From Bacteroidota bacterium (GTDB lineage: Bacteria; Bacteroidota; Bacteroidia; Bacteroidales; UBA10428): a stretch of 64,000 bases of DNA. The position numbers were made by a program, and so were the translations under genes. The notes under the pieces were generated by a model that saw only the letters and a program-made list of their open reading frames with translations, did not search any database and was not told where the DNA came from. Every line of letters starts with the position of its first letter. The stretch's first letter is position 1. The DNA lies in assembly GCA_016699695.1 (NCBI GenBank), contig CP065006.1, forward strand, positions 372,001 to 436,000, read 5' to 3'. Of this stretch, positions 1-9,994 are shown piece after piece.

Positions 1-2764
1 AGAAATAAGTTAAGCTCTGTCCGGTGGTGCTTACCGCAGGATGTTCGAATGCCCCGATAGCAACCGTGATGTTGCCATATGTTGCAGGGGTATTGGTTAA
101 ACTAATGCTTGCAGGAGTATAGGCACTCACACCCAAAGGAAAGGTAAACGCGGGAAAAGCTGCAGAATAGGTCTTGGTTATGCTGCCACCACCAGCTTGT
201 CCATTGGTTACCACATACCGGTTGGCATCGGTGCCAACCACTGTGGAATTCGCAGCAAGCGAAAGATTAAAGCGCTGAATGTTTAGTAACTTGTAACCTG
301 TGGCCGGACCAGAAAAAATCAGATTTCCAATTAACCTGACATGGCTTCCAGCAGTTACAGTAGAAGTTCCATTCGTAGTGCGGGTTAATTCAATGTTGCC
401 AAACAAGAGCGTATCGGCACCACCTAAGGCATGATTTCCATCTCCGTTAAAAACCAAACGACCGGTACCTTCGTGGGTGCCAGTTGTATATACATTGCCT
501 GCCAGGTTAATGGTTTGTCCGCCATCGTTGAAAATACCTTCAAGTATAATTAAAGAGTCAGCTACATTGAGGGTTGTTTGTGTACCTCCCATTTGCACCA
601 CATCGTCTTCGGCATTTTTATCAATACGCAATTTGTGAATGGATAAGGGAGCAGCCAGGTTTACATTAAACAGCTGATCGCCATCGCCCATGAAAATGGT
701 TCTATTGGTTCCGGTTGTATAAGTAGTTCCAGTATTGATGGTATAATTTCCTCCTATACTAAGGTCGAAATTATTAGCATTCAGCACGCCGCTGTTCAGA
801 AGCAAATCGTTATACACATACAATGCCCTGGTAAGCCTTACCTCAGTGGCGCTGCTTGCTCGGTTAATTATGAGGTTCCCAAGTGGAGCTGTTGAAGTAA
901 CAGCATGGAATGCAGCATCGGGTAAAATATTTCCGGTAGTGGGGATCAGAATAAACATCCCTCCTGTAACATTATAATTAGCCTGGGAGGAATTAATCCG
1001 AATTACCTCTCCACTTGCTCCACCTGCAACATCATAGATACGCACTTCACCACCAGACATATTAAAAACATTGTCGGCACTATTGATATTGAAAGGAGCA
1101 ATTCCTGGGTTAATACCATTTTCTGCTCTGTTAACGTTTATAGGAGCATTAATCAAATCATTTACGCTGGTGTAGGTCGAAGGAGTGCGTTGAAAACGAC
1201 CACGAAGTACAAACAAACCACCGGTTTGAATGTAGGATGCCAATCCGGTAGCACCTGTTGAGGCACGGTATTGTTTCGCATCCACAATACCACCGTTCAG
1301 TTCAAACTCGCCTGAAACAAAATCGAACACGACAATACCTGATGATTCTTTGGTAGAAAAGTATCCATCGTTCATGATAACTTTACCATAAACCGATACA
1401 GCACTGTAAAGTCCACCAGTAATTCCGATAGTAGCATTATTAGGAGCAGCCAAACCATAAGCGGCATTAATCTCACGATAATCGTCGGCAGATCCAAAAA
1501 CAGCCACATTGGGTCCGTCGATTTGCAAGGCGGCATTAGACGGAATTACAAAATTTGAGGTTTCATTGGCAGGTACAGGTCCGGCTTCGGCAAGTGAAGG
1601 GATTACGGTTAATCCATCCAATACCAGGGTACCGGTACGAATCCACAATGCTTTACGGATATCGGGATTGCTCCCGGGGTTTTCGAAATAATGATTGTTC
1701 GCACCAAAGAGTCTGAAATTTTGATATGCTGAAGAATAGATCGTAAACTTGAAAGACTGATCAATTCCTTTGTCGATTATAAGGTTGTAAAAATCAGTGA
1801 TACCATTACAGGTAAGATTATTGTCTGAAGCACCTAAAAAATAAACCGAGGCTGCTCCTGAGGTTGCTCCTGATGCGGAAGGTGGGAAAGAGTTGTACAA
1901 TGGGTAAGTTAAATTCGTAAACCTCACGTTGCCGTCGTTCACAAAATTACCATGGACATTTACTGTATGGAATTTCAGATAATAGTTCAAATAGGGAGCC
2001 GTGCCACCATTGTTACTCCAGTGTAAAGGATCGGTAGTTGTTGTGTTTGTAGAGCCTTCACCTACACGAATGGAGCCCGTGGCAGAAACACTCACATTGC
2101 CGTTGATAGTAAGAATTAATCGGGTTGGACTTACATTATCGTTTATACGAAAAGTACCATTTACGATGCTCAGGTTTCCATTAATTGTAAGATTACTAAG
2201 TTGTGTAGCAACAAAACCCGCAGCATTAATTCTCAAATTATTATACACAGCCTGAGTAGCTGGTAAAGTAAAATCACTTCCATTGTAGTATTCAGTAGTA
2301 CCTCTGTCGGCATTCACAAAATAATTGGTAGTAGCTACAGGAAAATTAACCGTTGCCAGCCTAAGTGTTCCTTGTCCATCGAGATAATCGAGTGCATTCG
2401 TAAACCGGAAAGTAGCCATATCCAGAAATGCACCATTGCGTATGATAATCCGAAGATTTACATTCGTCACATCAGCCGGTAGTGTTACCGTACGCGAAGT
2501 GAGAATTACAACCGTATCGTTATCGGCCGGTATACCTGTTGCCGTATGAGTTGAACCGCCCGGGTCATGAGTCCAGGTTCCTACCTGATCCCAGTTTCCG
2601 GACTGATAGGAATAAAATACCTGCGAGAATAAATTCGATGATAGAAATAAAATACCCGTTACGAATACAATTTTCTTCAACATACCCTTGCTGGCTATAG
2701 ATGAAGTAATTAGATGGGTAAAAGCTTTCATATAAAAGTTGGGGTTAATTTGATTTGCGTTCAT
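1..2764 (-). CDS. Large secreted surface protein, N-terminal part (truncated by window start)
   Basis: The minus-strand frame stays open from an ATG at 2764 to the edge of the window, at least 920 codons, with no stop; the C-terminus lies outside. Three in-frame ATGs are possible (2764, 2731, 2683). The one at 2683 gives a classic Sec signal peptide (MLKKIVFVTGILFLSSNLFS, then Q), so it may be the true start. The mature part opens with a segment rich in Tyr, Gly and Trp and continues as many short beta-strand-like stretches with recurring Asn, Gly, Thr and Val, as in parallel beta-helix or adhesin-like proteins of Bacteroidota. Such proteins usually end in a T9SS sorting domain, but that end is not visible. 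No catalytic motif was recognised. Surface location is well supported; an adhesin role is inference. Confidence 0.75.
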   Translation of the reverse strand, partial: MNANQINPNFYMKAFTHLITSSIASKGMLKKIVFVTGILFLSSNLFSQVFYSYQSGNWDQVGTWTHDPGGSTHTATGIPADNDTVVILTSRTVTLPADVTNVNLRIIIRNGAFLDMATFRFTNALDYLDGQGTLRLATVNFPVATTNYFVNADRGTTEYYNGSDFTLPATQAVYNNLRINAAGFVATQLSNLTINGNLSIVNGTFRINDNVSPTRLILTINGNVSVSATGSIRVGEGSTNTTTTDPLHWSNNGGTAPYLNYYLKFHTVNVHGNFVNDGNVRFTNLTYPLYNSFPPSASGATSGAASVYFLGASDNNLTCNGITDFYNLIIDKGIDQSFKFTIYSSAYQNFRLFGANNHYFENPGSNPDIRKALWIRTGTLVLDGLTVIPSLAEAGPVPANETSNFVIPSNAALQIDGPNVAVFGSADDYREINAAYGLAAPNNATIGITGGLYSAVSVYGKVIMNDGYFSTKESSGIVVFDFVSGEFELNGGIVDAKQYRASTGATGLASYIQTGGLFVLRGRFQRTPSTYTSVNDLINAPINVNRAENGINPGIAPFNINSADNVFNMSGGEVRIYDVAGGASGEVIRINSSQANYNVTGGMFILIPTTGNILPDAAFHAVTSTAPLGNLIINRASSATEVRLTRALYVYNDLLLNSGVLNANNFDLSIGGNYTINTGTTYTTGTNRTIFMGDGDQLFNVNLAAPLSIHKLRIDKNAEDDVVQMGGTQTTLNVADSLIILEGIFNDGGQTINLAGNVYTTGTHEGTGRLVFNGDGNHALGGADTLLFGNIELTRTTNGTSTVTAGSHVRLIGNLIFSGPATGYKLLNIQRFNLSLAANSTVVGTDANRYVVTNGQAGGGSITKTYSAAFPAFTFPLGVSAYTPASISLTNTPATYGNITVAIGAFEHPAVSTTGQSLTYF

Positions 2765-3338
2765 AGAGTTAGAAGGAAAAATAGGAGACCGGTTTCCGAA
2801 TAACAAGCGGAATGGGTTGAATTGAAAGAATACTCAATGCAATTGTATACAAAGAGAACTTCTTGCTGAGGCAAGAGTCATTATAATAATACCATTTTGC
2901 TTTGCAAAACTGGCTGTTTGACTGGCCAAAGTTAATTCTCATCAATTGGTTAGGGTTTGTGGCTTTCAGGCCAACTATTGCATCATACAGTATCTCTGCA
3001 ATATAGAGCGTGAATATAAACAATATTAATAATCTGTGAACTAATAATTTATTAACTGTTAATAAACAATTCTTTTCGTAACATAAAGTAAATATACAGA
3101 CAGGAAAAAGCTGATTTTTGAAAAACGGGGTTACTTGGGTCATTTAGTGTAGGTAGTTGTATAATCTTAAACGTATACATGCCTTGGTAGGGTGAAAGTT
3201 TCAAGCCTTTGACCGATGCGGATATTCTTTGGATTAAAGTTTTATTAAATGGCATTAAAGCAAGTATGTTCAATGAGCTACTCTTTACTTTGCTCTTAGA
3301 ATTTGGTAACTTACCTATACATTCAATACTCTGCAACC
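2765..3338. other. Intergenic region upstream of the surface protein and the zinc-ribbon gene
   Basis: About 570 bases between two divergent genes. It is AT-rich. Open frames on the minus strand here (2769-3143, 3052-3336) have no family resemblance and odd composition, so I do not call them. A minus-strand TAACTTTG at 2927-2934 fits the Bacteroidota -7 element, but no TTTG lies at the right distance. Nothing else was recognised. Confidence 0.4.
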
Positions 3339-3749
3339 ATGGAAAAACAATATCGTTGTCCGCATTGCTCAGGCCATGTGAAGGTGGGTGATAATATCGT
3401 GCTTTTAGGGAGTAATCAACACAAACAACGTGGCCTGATATTGCTGCATCCCGAAGTGGGTAATTACACCAGCATTAAACATCCTTCGTTTGCGCTTGCG
3501 ATTGACGAAGAGGTAGATTTTTTCTGCCCTCTGTGTCATGCCAGCTTAGCCTCCGATTTCGATAATCGACTTTCTCACCTGATTCTCCTCGAAAACGAAA
3601 AAACTTTTGATATTTACTTCTCGCGGATTCATGGGGAGCAAAGCACCTACCTGGTCGATGGGGATTCGGTAACAGCCATGGGCGAGCATGCCGACAGGTA
3701 TACCTATTTTAAAATGAGTGATAAATTTAAACAATACCTGAAAAAGTAA
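3339..3749 (+). CDS. Small zinc-ribbon protein, function unknown
   Basis: A 136-residue protein starting at the ATG at 3339; an upstream in-frame TTG at 3303 is less likely because the conserved-looking part begins with MEKQYRCPHC. Two cysteine pairs, CPHC near residue 7 and CPLC near residue 66, look like a split zinc ribbon. The region between holds a predicted beta-rich segment (HPEVGNYTSIKHPSF). No signal peptide or membrane segment, so it is probably cytoplasmic. It stands alone, convergent with the membrane protein at 3793. The family looks like small uncharacterised zinc-binding proteins of Bacteroidota; no function can be assigned. Confidence 0.7.
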   Translation: MEKQYRCPHCSGHVKVGDNIVLLGSNQHKQRGLILLHPEVGNYTSIKHPSFALAIDEEVDFFCPLCHASLASDFDNRLSHLILLENEKTFDIYFSRIHGEQSTYLVDGDSVTAMGEHADRYTYFKMSDKFKQYLKK

Positions 3750-3792
3750 TCCGGCATTTCTGGAATTAGCTGTCGTTCAAATTAAATTTAAA

Positions 3793-4452
3793 TTAGGACT
3801 TTGATGCTTTTTTTGTAGTGGCCAGAAACAAGCCCAGCACAATGGACAGCAAGGCTGCAATGAGTATTCGATATTGCTCGGGCAATAAAAAAGTGATTGT
3901 ATGGATTGGAATCCAGAATAAAGGAATGGTTTTCTTTATTACAAAACCCCATAATTTTTCCCAGTCGATTTGCTGAAGAAGCGGCAAAAGTCTGAATTTA
4001 GAAAGAGGGAATTTTCCACCATTATTTGCAATAAAACGGTCGCTGATATGATGGGCAGTCATTAAAACTGGTGCATAGAAAATGTTCATGAAGAATGAAA
4101 TTGAGAAGGAATGCACAAGCTTCATGAAATTGCTCCCTGGCTCACCCCCTTTAAACAACAACCAGCTTACTCCACCATAGAATATTGTAAATGCCAAGTA
4201 AAGCGAAATGCCTAACACACCCCATACCATGGCTTTTGGAAACAAACCGAACCCTGGTTGATTGTATCTGCCCCTAAAAAGACGCAAAATTAACATCTCG
4301 CCAAAGGTTGCTAAAACAGCAAATTTTACAAAGGACAATATCACAGGCATTGCTGCATAAGCCTGGTTATATGCCAAACGGCTCGATGGTATAATAAAAA
4401 TTATCAGCACAGCTGCTACAAAAAGAAGAGCAAAATAATCGCTTCGTTTCAT
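3793..4452 (-). CDS. Multi-pass membrane protein, function unknown
   Basis: 219 residues with about four to five hydrophobic segments (roughly residues 7-27, 35-57, 75-100, 110-135 and 170-212). The C-terminal part, with PLFWIPIHTITFLLPEQYR followed by a long hydrophobic helix, faintly recalls the Mpv17/PMP22 signature region, but this is a weak similarity seen by eye and not an assignment. It lies 123 bases downstream of the SpoIIE phosphatase gene on the same strand and could be the last gene of that operon. Inner-membrane location is the only safe statement. Confidence 0.65.
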   Translation of the reverse strand: MKRSDYFALLFVAAVLIIFIIPSSRLAYNQAYAAMPVILSFVKFAVLATFGEMLILRLFRGRYNQPGFGLFPKAMVWGVLGISLYLAFTIFYGGVSWLLFKGGEPGSNFMKLVHSFSISFFMNIFYAPVLMTAHHISDRFIANNGGKFPLSKFRLLPLLQQIDWEKLWGFVIKKTIPLFWIPIHTITFLLPEQYRILIAALLSIVLGLFLATTKKASKS

Positions 4453-4575
4453 TATGTATATAGATTTAACTCTGATGAACCAACAAACTCTTTAAACCTG
4501 TCAATATTGACTTAAAAATGAGTATTCTTCTGCGATAAGAATATGACAAACTTTAGTTTTAAAGCTAGAAAAAAA

Positions 4576-6432
4576 CTAAATTTCGATTCCTATTACACTT
4601 ACATCATCAATTTGCTCGTAGCTACCCTTCCATTTGTTGAAACGATCGAGTACAATTAACCCTTGTTCCTCTATACCCATTTGGCGGGTTTCGAGCAATA
4701 GCTCGCGGAAATTCTTTTGCAGGAATTTTCGATTCTCCTCGCCCCCAAACTGATCAATGTAACCATCAGAAAAAATGTACAAGCGATCACCGGGTCGTAA
4801 TTGAATTTGGTGGTTGGTATAAGATATTTCCTGCCAGTTACCCTCTATGCTATTTCTATCTCCTTTAAACATAATTAATTCTTCACCACGTAAAAGGTAC
4901 AATGGATGCCTGGCTCCGGCAAAACTAAGCAACGAGCTTTTTTTATCGAACGAACAAAGAGCAATATCCATTCCGTCCTTCACATCGGTTTCGGACTGTT
5001 TAAATGCATCGGCCAACAAATAACCCAATTTCGTAAGAATATCAGAAGGCGTATCAAGATTAAATTCATGCAGAGCCCTGTCGAGGCTTATCTTACTTAT
5101 TAAACTCATAAAGGCACCTGGCACACCATGCCCAGTGCAATCGGCGTTGGCAAAAAATAATTTATCAGATTTGCTGTTAATCCAATAAAAATCGCCACTT
5201 ACAATATCTTTTGGCAGAAATACAATAAAGCTTTTGGGTAATGCCGATTTAATTAGACTATCCGGTGGAAAAACTGCAGCCTGAATGCGCCGGGCATAGT
5301 TAATGCTATCGGTAATTTGTCTGTTCTTTTCTTCGACTATATCAATGGCGTTCTTAAGCTCTACGTTGCGAAGTTGATAAATTTCAGCCTTTTGTCGTGT
5401 CTCTTCCACCGAAAAAGCAATTTGCTGATTGCGGATTCGGTTTGCCGACTCGTTGTTCAATATTTCTTCCTTAAGTTGGCTGTATAGTTTCAGGTGCGGA
5501 TAGGCTTTCGAAAAATTTCCTCTTATCTCGTATAAGCCGGCAAGTAATTTATTTAAATCGGCTTGTAATGGCTTTATCTTTATTTGTTCTGCTTTTTCCA
5601 ATGCCGAAAGCAATTCCGCTTCTGACTTTTCTGTTTCCTTTGTTTGTTGGTAAATCTCGCCCAGACCTTTCCGGCACAACACTTCGTAGCGCAGGTCAGA
5701 GATGGATAAGTTTAGTTCAAGTCCCTTTAAATAATAATTTTTAGCAAGTTCAAAATCACCTTGCTGAAAGGCTACATCGGCAAGTCCAAGATATGTCCAT
5801 GGCAATCCAAATCTGTCTCCATCTTTTTCACGCACTTCCAGGGCTTGATGATAATATTCCAGCGCAGATAAAAAATCCTTTCTAAGAGCCTGGCATCTGG
5901 CCAAAAGGTTTAGGGATGAGGCTTGTGCTTTGCGATCGTTTAACTCACGGCGCAAATCCAGTGCTTGCTGAAAAGATAAGGTAGCCTGAACATGATCCTC
6001 AAGGCGTAAAAAAACCTGACCCTGCATAGTGATTGCATCCGACAATTCACTTTTTGCATCCATTTCGCGCGCAAAACAAATAGCCTTATTGGCTAAATCC
6101 AAGGCCTTTTCATAGTCGCCAAATTGGTCATAAACTCCGGCCAAAATCGAATTTAAGCGCGATAATAGCACTTTATTTGAGGAATTATTCAAAAGATCGT
6201 TGGCAAACAACAGATCGGAAAGGTAATTGGCGTCTTCATCAAACCAGTATCGTAACAACCCGGTATAGACGAGGGCTTCGGCTTTGCCTTCAATATAGCC
6301 CAGTGCTTCGGCTTGCCGCAACACTTCCTGCCCCTCAACCAAAGCTTCACGTCCATGGCTGTAGCGTCTTTCCCAAATCGCCTTGTTGCGTCTGTCAATT
6401 TGTTGATATTGTTTTTCTTTTTCCTGGTTCAT
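4576..6432 (-). CDS. TPR-repeat protein with SpoIIE-type serine phosphatase domain
   Basis: 618 residues. Residues 1 to about 330 are tetratricopeptide repeats (several A-x-x-x-Y/F-x-x-A-L-x-L helices, for example GDYEKALDLANKAI). A coiled coil follows at about 340-385, ending in the typical linker ITDSINYARRIQAAVFP. The last 220 residues are a PP2C-like SpoIIE phosphatase with the expected metal-binding acidic motifs: KDIVSGDFYW, ADCTGHGVPGAFMSL, DGMDIALCSFD and FSDGYIDQFGG. It should dephosphorylate a Ser/Thr-phosphorylated partner such as an anti-sigma-factor antagonist; no partner is encoded here. No signal peptide. It starts 2 bases after the stop of the CsgG-TPR gene, so the two are cotranscribed, which suggests that the CsgG-domain proteins and the phosphatase act in one signalling or envelope-stress pathway. 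Confidence 0.88.
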   Translation of the reverse strand: MNQEKEKQYQQIDRRNKAIWERRYSHGREALVEGQEVLRQAEALGYIEGKAEALVYTGLLRYWFDEDANYLSDLLFANDLLNNSSNKVLLSRLNSILAGVYDQFGDYEKALDLANKAICFAREMDAKSELSDAITMQGQVFLRLEDHVQATLSFQQALDLRRELNDRKAQASSLNLLARCQALRKDFLSALEYYHQALEVREKDGDRFGLPWTYLGLADVAFQQGDFELAKNYYLKGLELNLSISDLRYEVLCRKGLGEIYQQTKETEKSEAELLSALEKAEQIKIKPLQADLNKLLAGLYEIRGNFSKAYPHLKLYSQLKEEILNNESANRIRNQQIAFSVEETRQKAEIYQLRNVELKNAIDIVEEKNRQITDSINYARRIQAAVFPPDSLIKSALPKSFIVFLPKDIVSGDFYWINSKSDKLFFANADCTGHGVPGAFMSLISKISLDRALHEFNLDTPSDILTKLGYLLADAFKQSETDVKDGMDIALCSFDKKSSLLSFAGARHPLYLLRGEELIMFKGDRNSIEGNWQEISYTNHQIQLRPGDRLYIFSDGYIDQFGGEENRKFLQKNFRELLLETRQMGIEEQGLIVLDRFNKWKGSYEQIDDVSVIGIEI

Positions 6433-6434
6433 TT

Positions 6435-8516
6435 TTATCGGGGTAAAACACCAAGAGTAGCGTTAACTGCCTGGCTGTATATGCCTTCAGTATCCAACTG
6501 AATGATGTAACCGGCCTGTTTTCGGGCCTCGTCGAAATGGCCCAAGGCAGTGCTTGAATTAAATATGCCGTATCGCTGTAAAACAATTTCCTGGGGAGAT
6601 AATTCAAATTGGCGCAAAAGCTGGTTGCGCAGCTTAATCTCAAGAAGATATTGCTTATTATCGCGACAAATATCGGCCTCGCTTGCCACTATTTTTTGTT
6701 GCAAAGGGTAATTCAGTAAGCGTTCAATATACAATCGTTGAGCAGATTTTAAGGATCGAAGGTTTTTCTGATAATCTTTCTTTATCTCCTCGAACTCGGT
6801 AGAATTATCGAAAAGCTTTGGTCCTTGCTTCTCAAAATCGTCAAGGAGTTTTTCGTATCTGCCAACTTCACCAGTTTCCTCATAAACCGAGAATAGGTTA
6901 TCCATTGCCTTTGCCTTGGTTATTGCTACCTGCTCAGAACTGCGCTGATCATTAGCAGATAAGTATCGGAGCGAGATCTCTTCCACTAACGCATATGCTT
7001 CGCATCTGAGCATAGCATAGGCTTTCGTAACAAAACTGTATAATTCGTTCGGATTGGACGCGGAATATTCAGCCTGAAAGCTTTCCTGAGTAGCACGTTT
7101 ATCATCCTCTTCTTCATAGAATTCGTCAAGACTTTCCTGCATTTCGAAGATGAGTTCATCGTTTTCGATTGATTGATTCAATTCATTGGCTAATGAAATC
7201 AATGCCTCTGCCTGATCAGGCATTTTAAGTTCCAAACAAATCTCGAATAAATCTTCCAAATCATCGGCTTCAAAATCAGCGAAATACTGGTGGTAAGAAT
7301 TAAAATAGGCAATAACCTGCGATGCAATGATGTCACTAAACTGATCCTTATCTGCATTACTTAAAAATTTCGTGTCCCATTCAAACCGATCGAGATATTC
7401 CACATGCTGAAGCATTCTGTTCTGAGCCAGTGCCATCTCTATTTGCTGAGCTCCCCGCTCCCTCTCTTCCAACTCCGAAAGCGACATGTTTAAATAAGAA
7501 CGTATGCTGATAAAATAATTGCTGGTAGGATACTCTTGCATAAAAACCTGCGACCGGTCAATTACCTGGCGATGCTCTTTCAGCATGGTATAAGCTAATA
7601 TAGTATACATATCCATCATTTCGCCAAGAGTGAGAGGTATGGTTTCGCCGAACAGAAGAGCATTTCTATCGACACCTTTTTGAATTAAGCGTTTATTAAA
7701 TTCCAGCAAAGCTTGGTATGAAAAGGATGCTACCAGTGCAGACCAGCTATTATTAACAGTTGTTCCATAATTTGGCACTGTAACATCGATGTTGGCAAGA
7801 ATGCTTTCGATTTGCTGGTTCAGTATTGCTTCGCGTTGTTTATCGATTACTATCAGGTTTTGCCGGACAATGCCAAGTTTATCCGATGCCTGCAAAAACC
7901 CGGGATTTTCTTTTAATGCATATTCCAAAGAATTGGCTGCCTCTGTATCCAGACCTTGGTCAGAATAGTCTATTGCATTGGAATATTGAACGACGGCAGA
8001 TAAACTTACGGGCTGATATCTGATGTCTGCCTGGTTTATTTGTTCCTTACTAAGTTTAAGCGATTCACTTAAAAGCAATACAAGACCACGATGCACCTCG
8101 AAGAAATTTGAAACAGAACCTGTTACTTGTTCAGCCACAAGAATTTCAGACGATTCAACATCCACCAGCCTGGCATCGATACGCAACTGGTTGCCTAAAA
8201 CCATAAATGCACCAGTAAGCACAGCATCTGCACCCAGCCCCTTCCCTAATTGCTGGGCAGTTTGCGGATTTATATACTTGGTTTCTCCAAGCTTGATCTC
8301 TGCAAGAAGGGCTTCAAGCCTTTCCCTTTCGACAATAGTAATACCTTTAACCCTCCACAAATCGGTAATTAGCATGTCTGCTATACCTTTCGAAAGTGCC
8401 TGGTAGCGGACATCGTTGCTGGTATTGTCAAAATAGGATACAGCAATAGTTTTTGCCTGGCTGGTAATTGCTGCAATACCAATTATGATGCTTAAAAAAA
8501 TCCGCTTGGGGCTCAT
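6435..8516 (-). CDS. Secreted CsgG/FlgO-like domain protein with TPR-like C-terminus
   Basis: 693 residues with a signal peptide at residues 1-21 (cleavage near SQA-K). Residues 22-150 form a CsgG/FlgO-type domain: KTIAVSYFDNTSND, then GIADMLITDL, IVERERLEALL, GLGADAVLTGAF and LRIDARLVDVES. Homologous domains occur in curli secretion channel CsgG, flagellar FlgO and many uncharacterised periplasmic proteins. The rest is helical and acidic with TPR-like repeats, expected in the periplasm. The start overlaps the stop of the upstream paralogue by four bases (ATGA), so translation is coupled. There is no lipobox cysteine, unlike true CsgG, so pore formation is not supported. The function is unknown; sensing or scaffolding at the envelope is inference. 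Confidence 0.8.
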   Translation of the reverse strand: MSPKRIFLSIIIGIAAITSQAKTIAVSYFDNTSNDVRYQALSKGIADMLITDLWRVKGITIVERERLEALLAEIKLGETKYINPQTAQQLGKGLGADAVLTGAFMVLGNQLRIDARLVDVESSEILVAEQVTGSVSNFFEVHRGLVLLLSESLKLSKEQINQADIRYQPVSLSAVVQYSNAIDYSDQGLDTEAANSLEYALKENPGFLQASDKLGIVRQNLIVIDKQREAILNQQIESILANIDVTVPNYGTTVNNSWSALVASFSYQALLEFNKRLIQKGVDRNALLFGETIPLTLGEMMDMYTILAYTMLKEHRQVIDRSQVFMQEYPTSNYFISIRSYLNMSLSELEERERGAQQIEMALAQNRMLQHVEYLDRFEWDTKFLSNADKDQFSDIIASQVIAYFNSYHQYFADFEADDLEDLFEICLELKMPDQAEALISLANELNQSIENDELIFEMQESLDEFYEEEDDKRATQESFQAEYSASNPNELYSFVTKAYAMLRCEAYALVEEISLRYLSANDQRSSEQVAITKAKAMDNLFSVYEETGEVGRYEKLLDDFEKQGPKLFDNSTEFEEIKKDYQKNLRSLKSAQRLYIERLLNYPLQQKIVASEADICRDNKQYLLEIKLRNQLLRQFELSPQEIVLQRYGIFNSSTALGHFDEARKQAGYIIQLDTEGIYSQAVNATLGVLPR

Positions 8517-9808
8517 ATCTCAATTTGTTTCAGGGCAGTTTGTGCAGCTTCAAACTGAGGAGCTTCCTCTACGATTAATTTTAAAAGTGAACGAGCCTCA
8601 TTGACATTACCCTTATCTAGCATATCGAGTGCTTGTGAATAGCGAAGACCTGTCTGAAGTCCGTATTCATTAGCAGGAGTTGTGCGAAGATATTGATCTT
8701 CACCTTCTTTTAATTCTACCGATAAACCTGAAAGAATCTTTTTTGCCAATGCTTTTTCAAGTTCGAAAAATGTTTCCGATTTTCCGGTAACTCCCTCCGA
8801 TTTAACAACAGCACTGGTTTCCACATCTATGATGCGGGCATCGATTCTAAGGTTACCGGCCATCTCAAAATAAGAACCTGTTAGTAAAACCTCAGCACCT
8901 AATATTTTTCCGATTTTTACTGCAGTAGCTGCATCAAATCTGCTTGTATTCGATATATCCTGTTCATTTAAAATACTCTCCAATCGATCGCGCTCTACAA
9001 CCTGCAGCATATAAAACTTCGAAAGGTCTGTAATCAACATATCTGCAAGTCCTTTCGACAATCCTGATAAAGAGACGTCGTTCGAACTGTTTTGGAAATA
9101 CAACACCATTAACCTGATGGCATCCGGAGATTTGGTAAGTAATTTTTCTTCAGATTCCAAACCGGCCTGAGTCAGAACGGGCAATTGCTCATTCATCATT
9201 TCGTTCGTACTATTTTGTGCTTCGGTATTTTCCTGTGCCGGATATTGAACAGTCTTTATTACGAAAACAATTGCAATAAGGAACATCAGCACAAGACCTG
9301 CCAACAAAAGTTTTTTTATTTTTCCCTTCTTGCTGCGAAGCACTTCTGTTTTTTTATCGGTAATATTCCTTAACGAATTGGTCAATTCACCTGGAATTTC
9401 TCCTTTGAGGTATTCAAGAAAAAACCAGTTCGAAAGGTTAGCCAAGGCAGTTTGGCAGGGAGCAATCCATTCGCGCGGAGTTTCGGTTAAGTCATCCTGG
9501 GCATGAGCACCATAATTACCGTAGGTTTGAATGGTCCCAATAAGTATCCCGATTCTTTCAGGAATGATGCGTTTCGAAACCAAGGCCCTGCCAAAGTCGT
9601 TCAACATCATTTTTCGCCCGTCTTCTTCGCCAATTTCTTTGTTGTATATAAACTTGCAAATGGTTTCAGTAGTTTTTCTGGCGTTTAACAAAAAGGTATC
9701 AGGATCGGCATCTGCATAACCAAAAGACTTAATGAGCATTTTACTAAGCATCGAGAGTTTTTCATGCAAATCGCTGTTGATATCGATATTGTTTTTCTTT
9801 GTACTCAT
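8513..9808 (-). CDS. Membrane-anchored CsgG/FlgO-like protein with HEPN/DUF4145-like N-terminus
   Basis: 431 residues from the ATG at 9808 (an earlier non-ATG start at 9826 is less likely). Residues 5-155 are a helical cytoplasmic domain with features of DUF4145/HEPN-like domains (ARKTTETICKFIY, GTIQTYGNYGAHAQDD). One membrane helix lies at about 160-182, preceded by a lysine-rich stretch. The periplasmic part carries a CsgG/FlgO-type domain (IRLMVLYFQNSSND, GLADMLITDL, VVERDRLESIL, ILGAEVLLTGSYF, LRIDARIIDVET) closely similar to that of the next gene, so the two are tandem paralogues. This layout places a cytoplasmic module and a periplasmic sensor-like module on one protein. First gene of the operon with the CsgG-TPR protein and SpoIIE phosphatase; divergent from a histidine kinase. 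Confidence 0.8.
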   Translation of the reverse strand: MSTKKNNIDINSDLHEKLSMLSKMLIKSFGYADADPDTFLLNARKTTETICKFIYNKEIGEEDGRKMMLNDFGRALVSKRIIPERIGILIGTIQTYGNYGAHAQDDLTETPREWIAPCQTALANLSNWFFLEYLKGEIPGELTNSLRNITDKKTEVLRSKKGKIKKLLLAGLVLMFLIAIVFVIKTVQYPAQENTEAQNSTNEMMNEQLPVLTQAGLESEEKLLTKSPDAIRLMVLYFQNSSNDVSLSGLSKGLADMLITDLSKFYMLQVVERDRLESILNEQDISNTSRFDAATAVKIGKILGAEVLLTGSYFEMAGNLRIDARIIDVETSAVVKSEGVTGKSETFFELEKALAKKILSGLSVELKEGEDQYLRTTPANEYGLQTGLRYSQALDMLDKGNVNEARSLLKLIVEEAPQFEAAQTALKQIEI

Positions 9809-9994
9809 ACTAAATATGCTTCGCAATAATCATGTTTGAATATAGGAATATTTTTACAGAATCTTTATGCATTTCTTTATGCATTGCAGAACCACAGCGA
9901 AAAAAAAAGAACTTTGCCAGAATTTTTGCAGACTATACCAAATATCCGACTACGTTTTAAATTTATTATCTTCACCCTTTCAAAAACATGTCCC

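Noticed and set aside
2769..3336. Minus-strand open frames of 124 and 94 codons upstream of the surface protein
   Set aside because: Overlapping frames with unnatural composition and no family features; better read as an untranslated upstream region.
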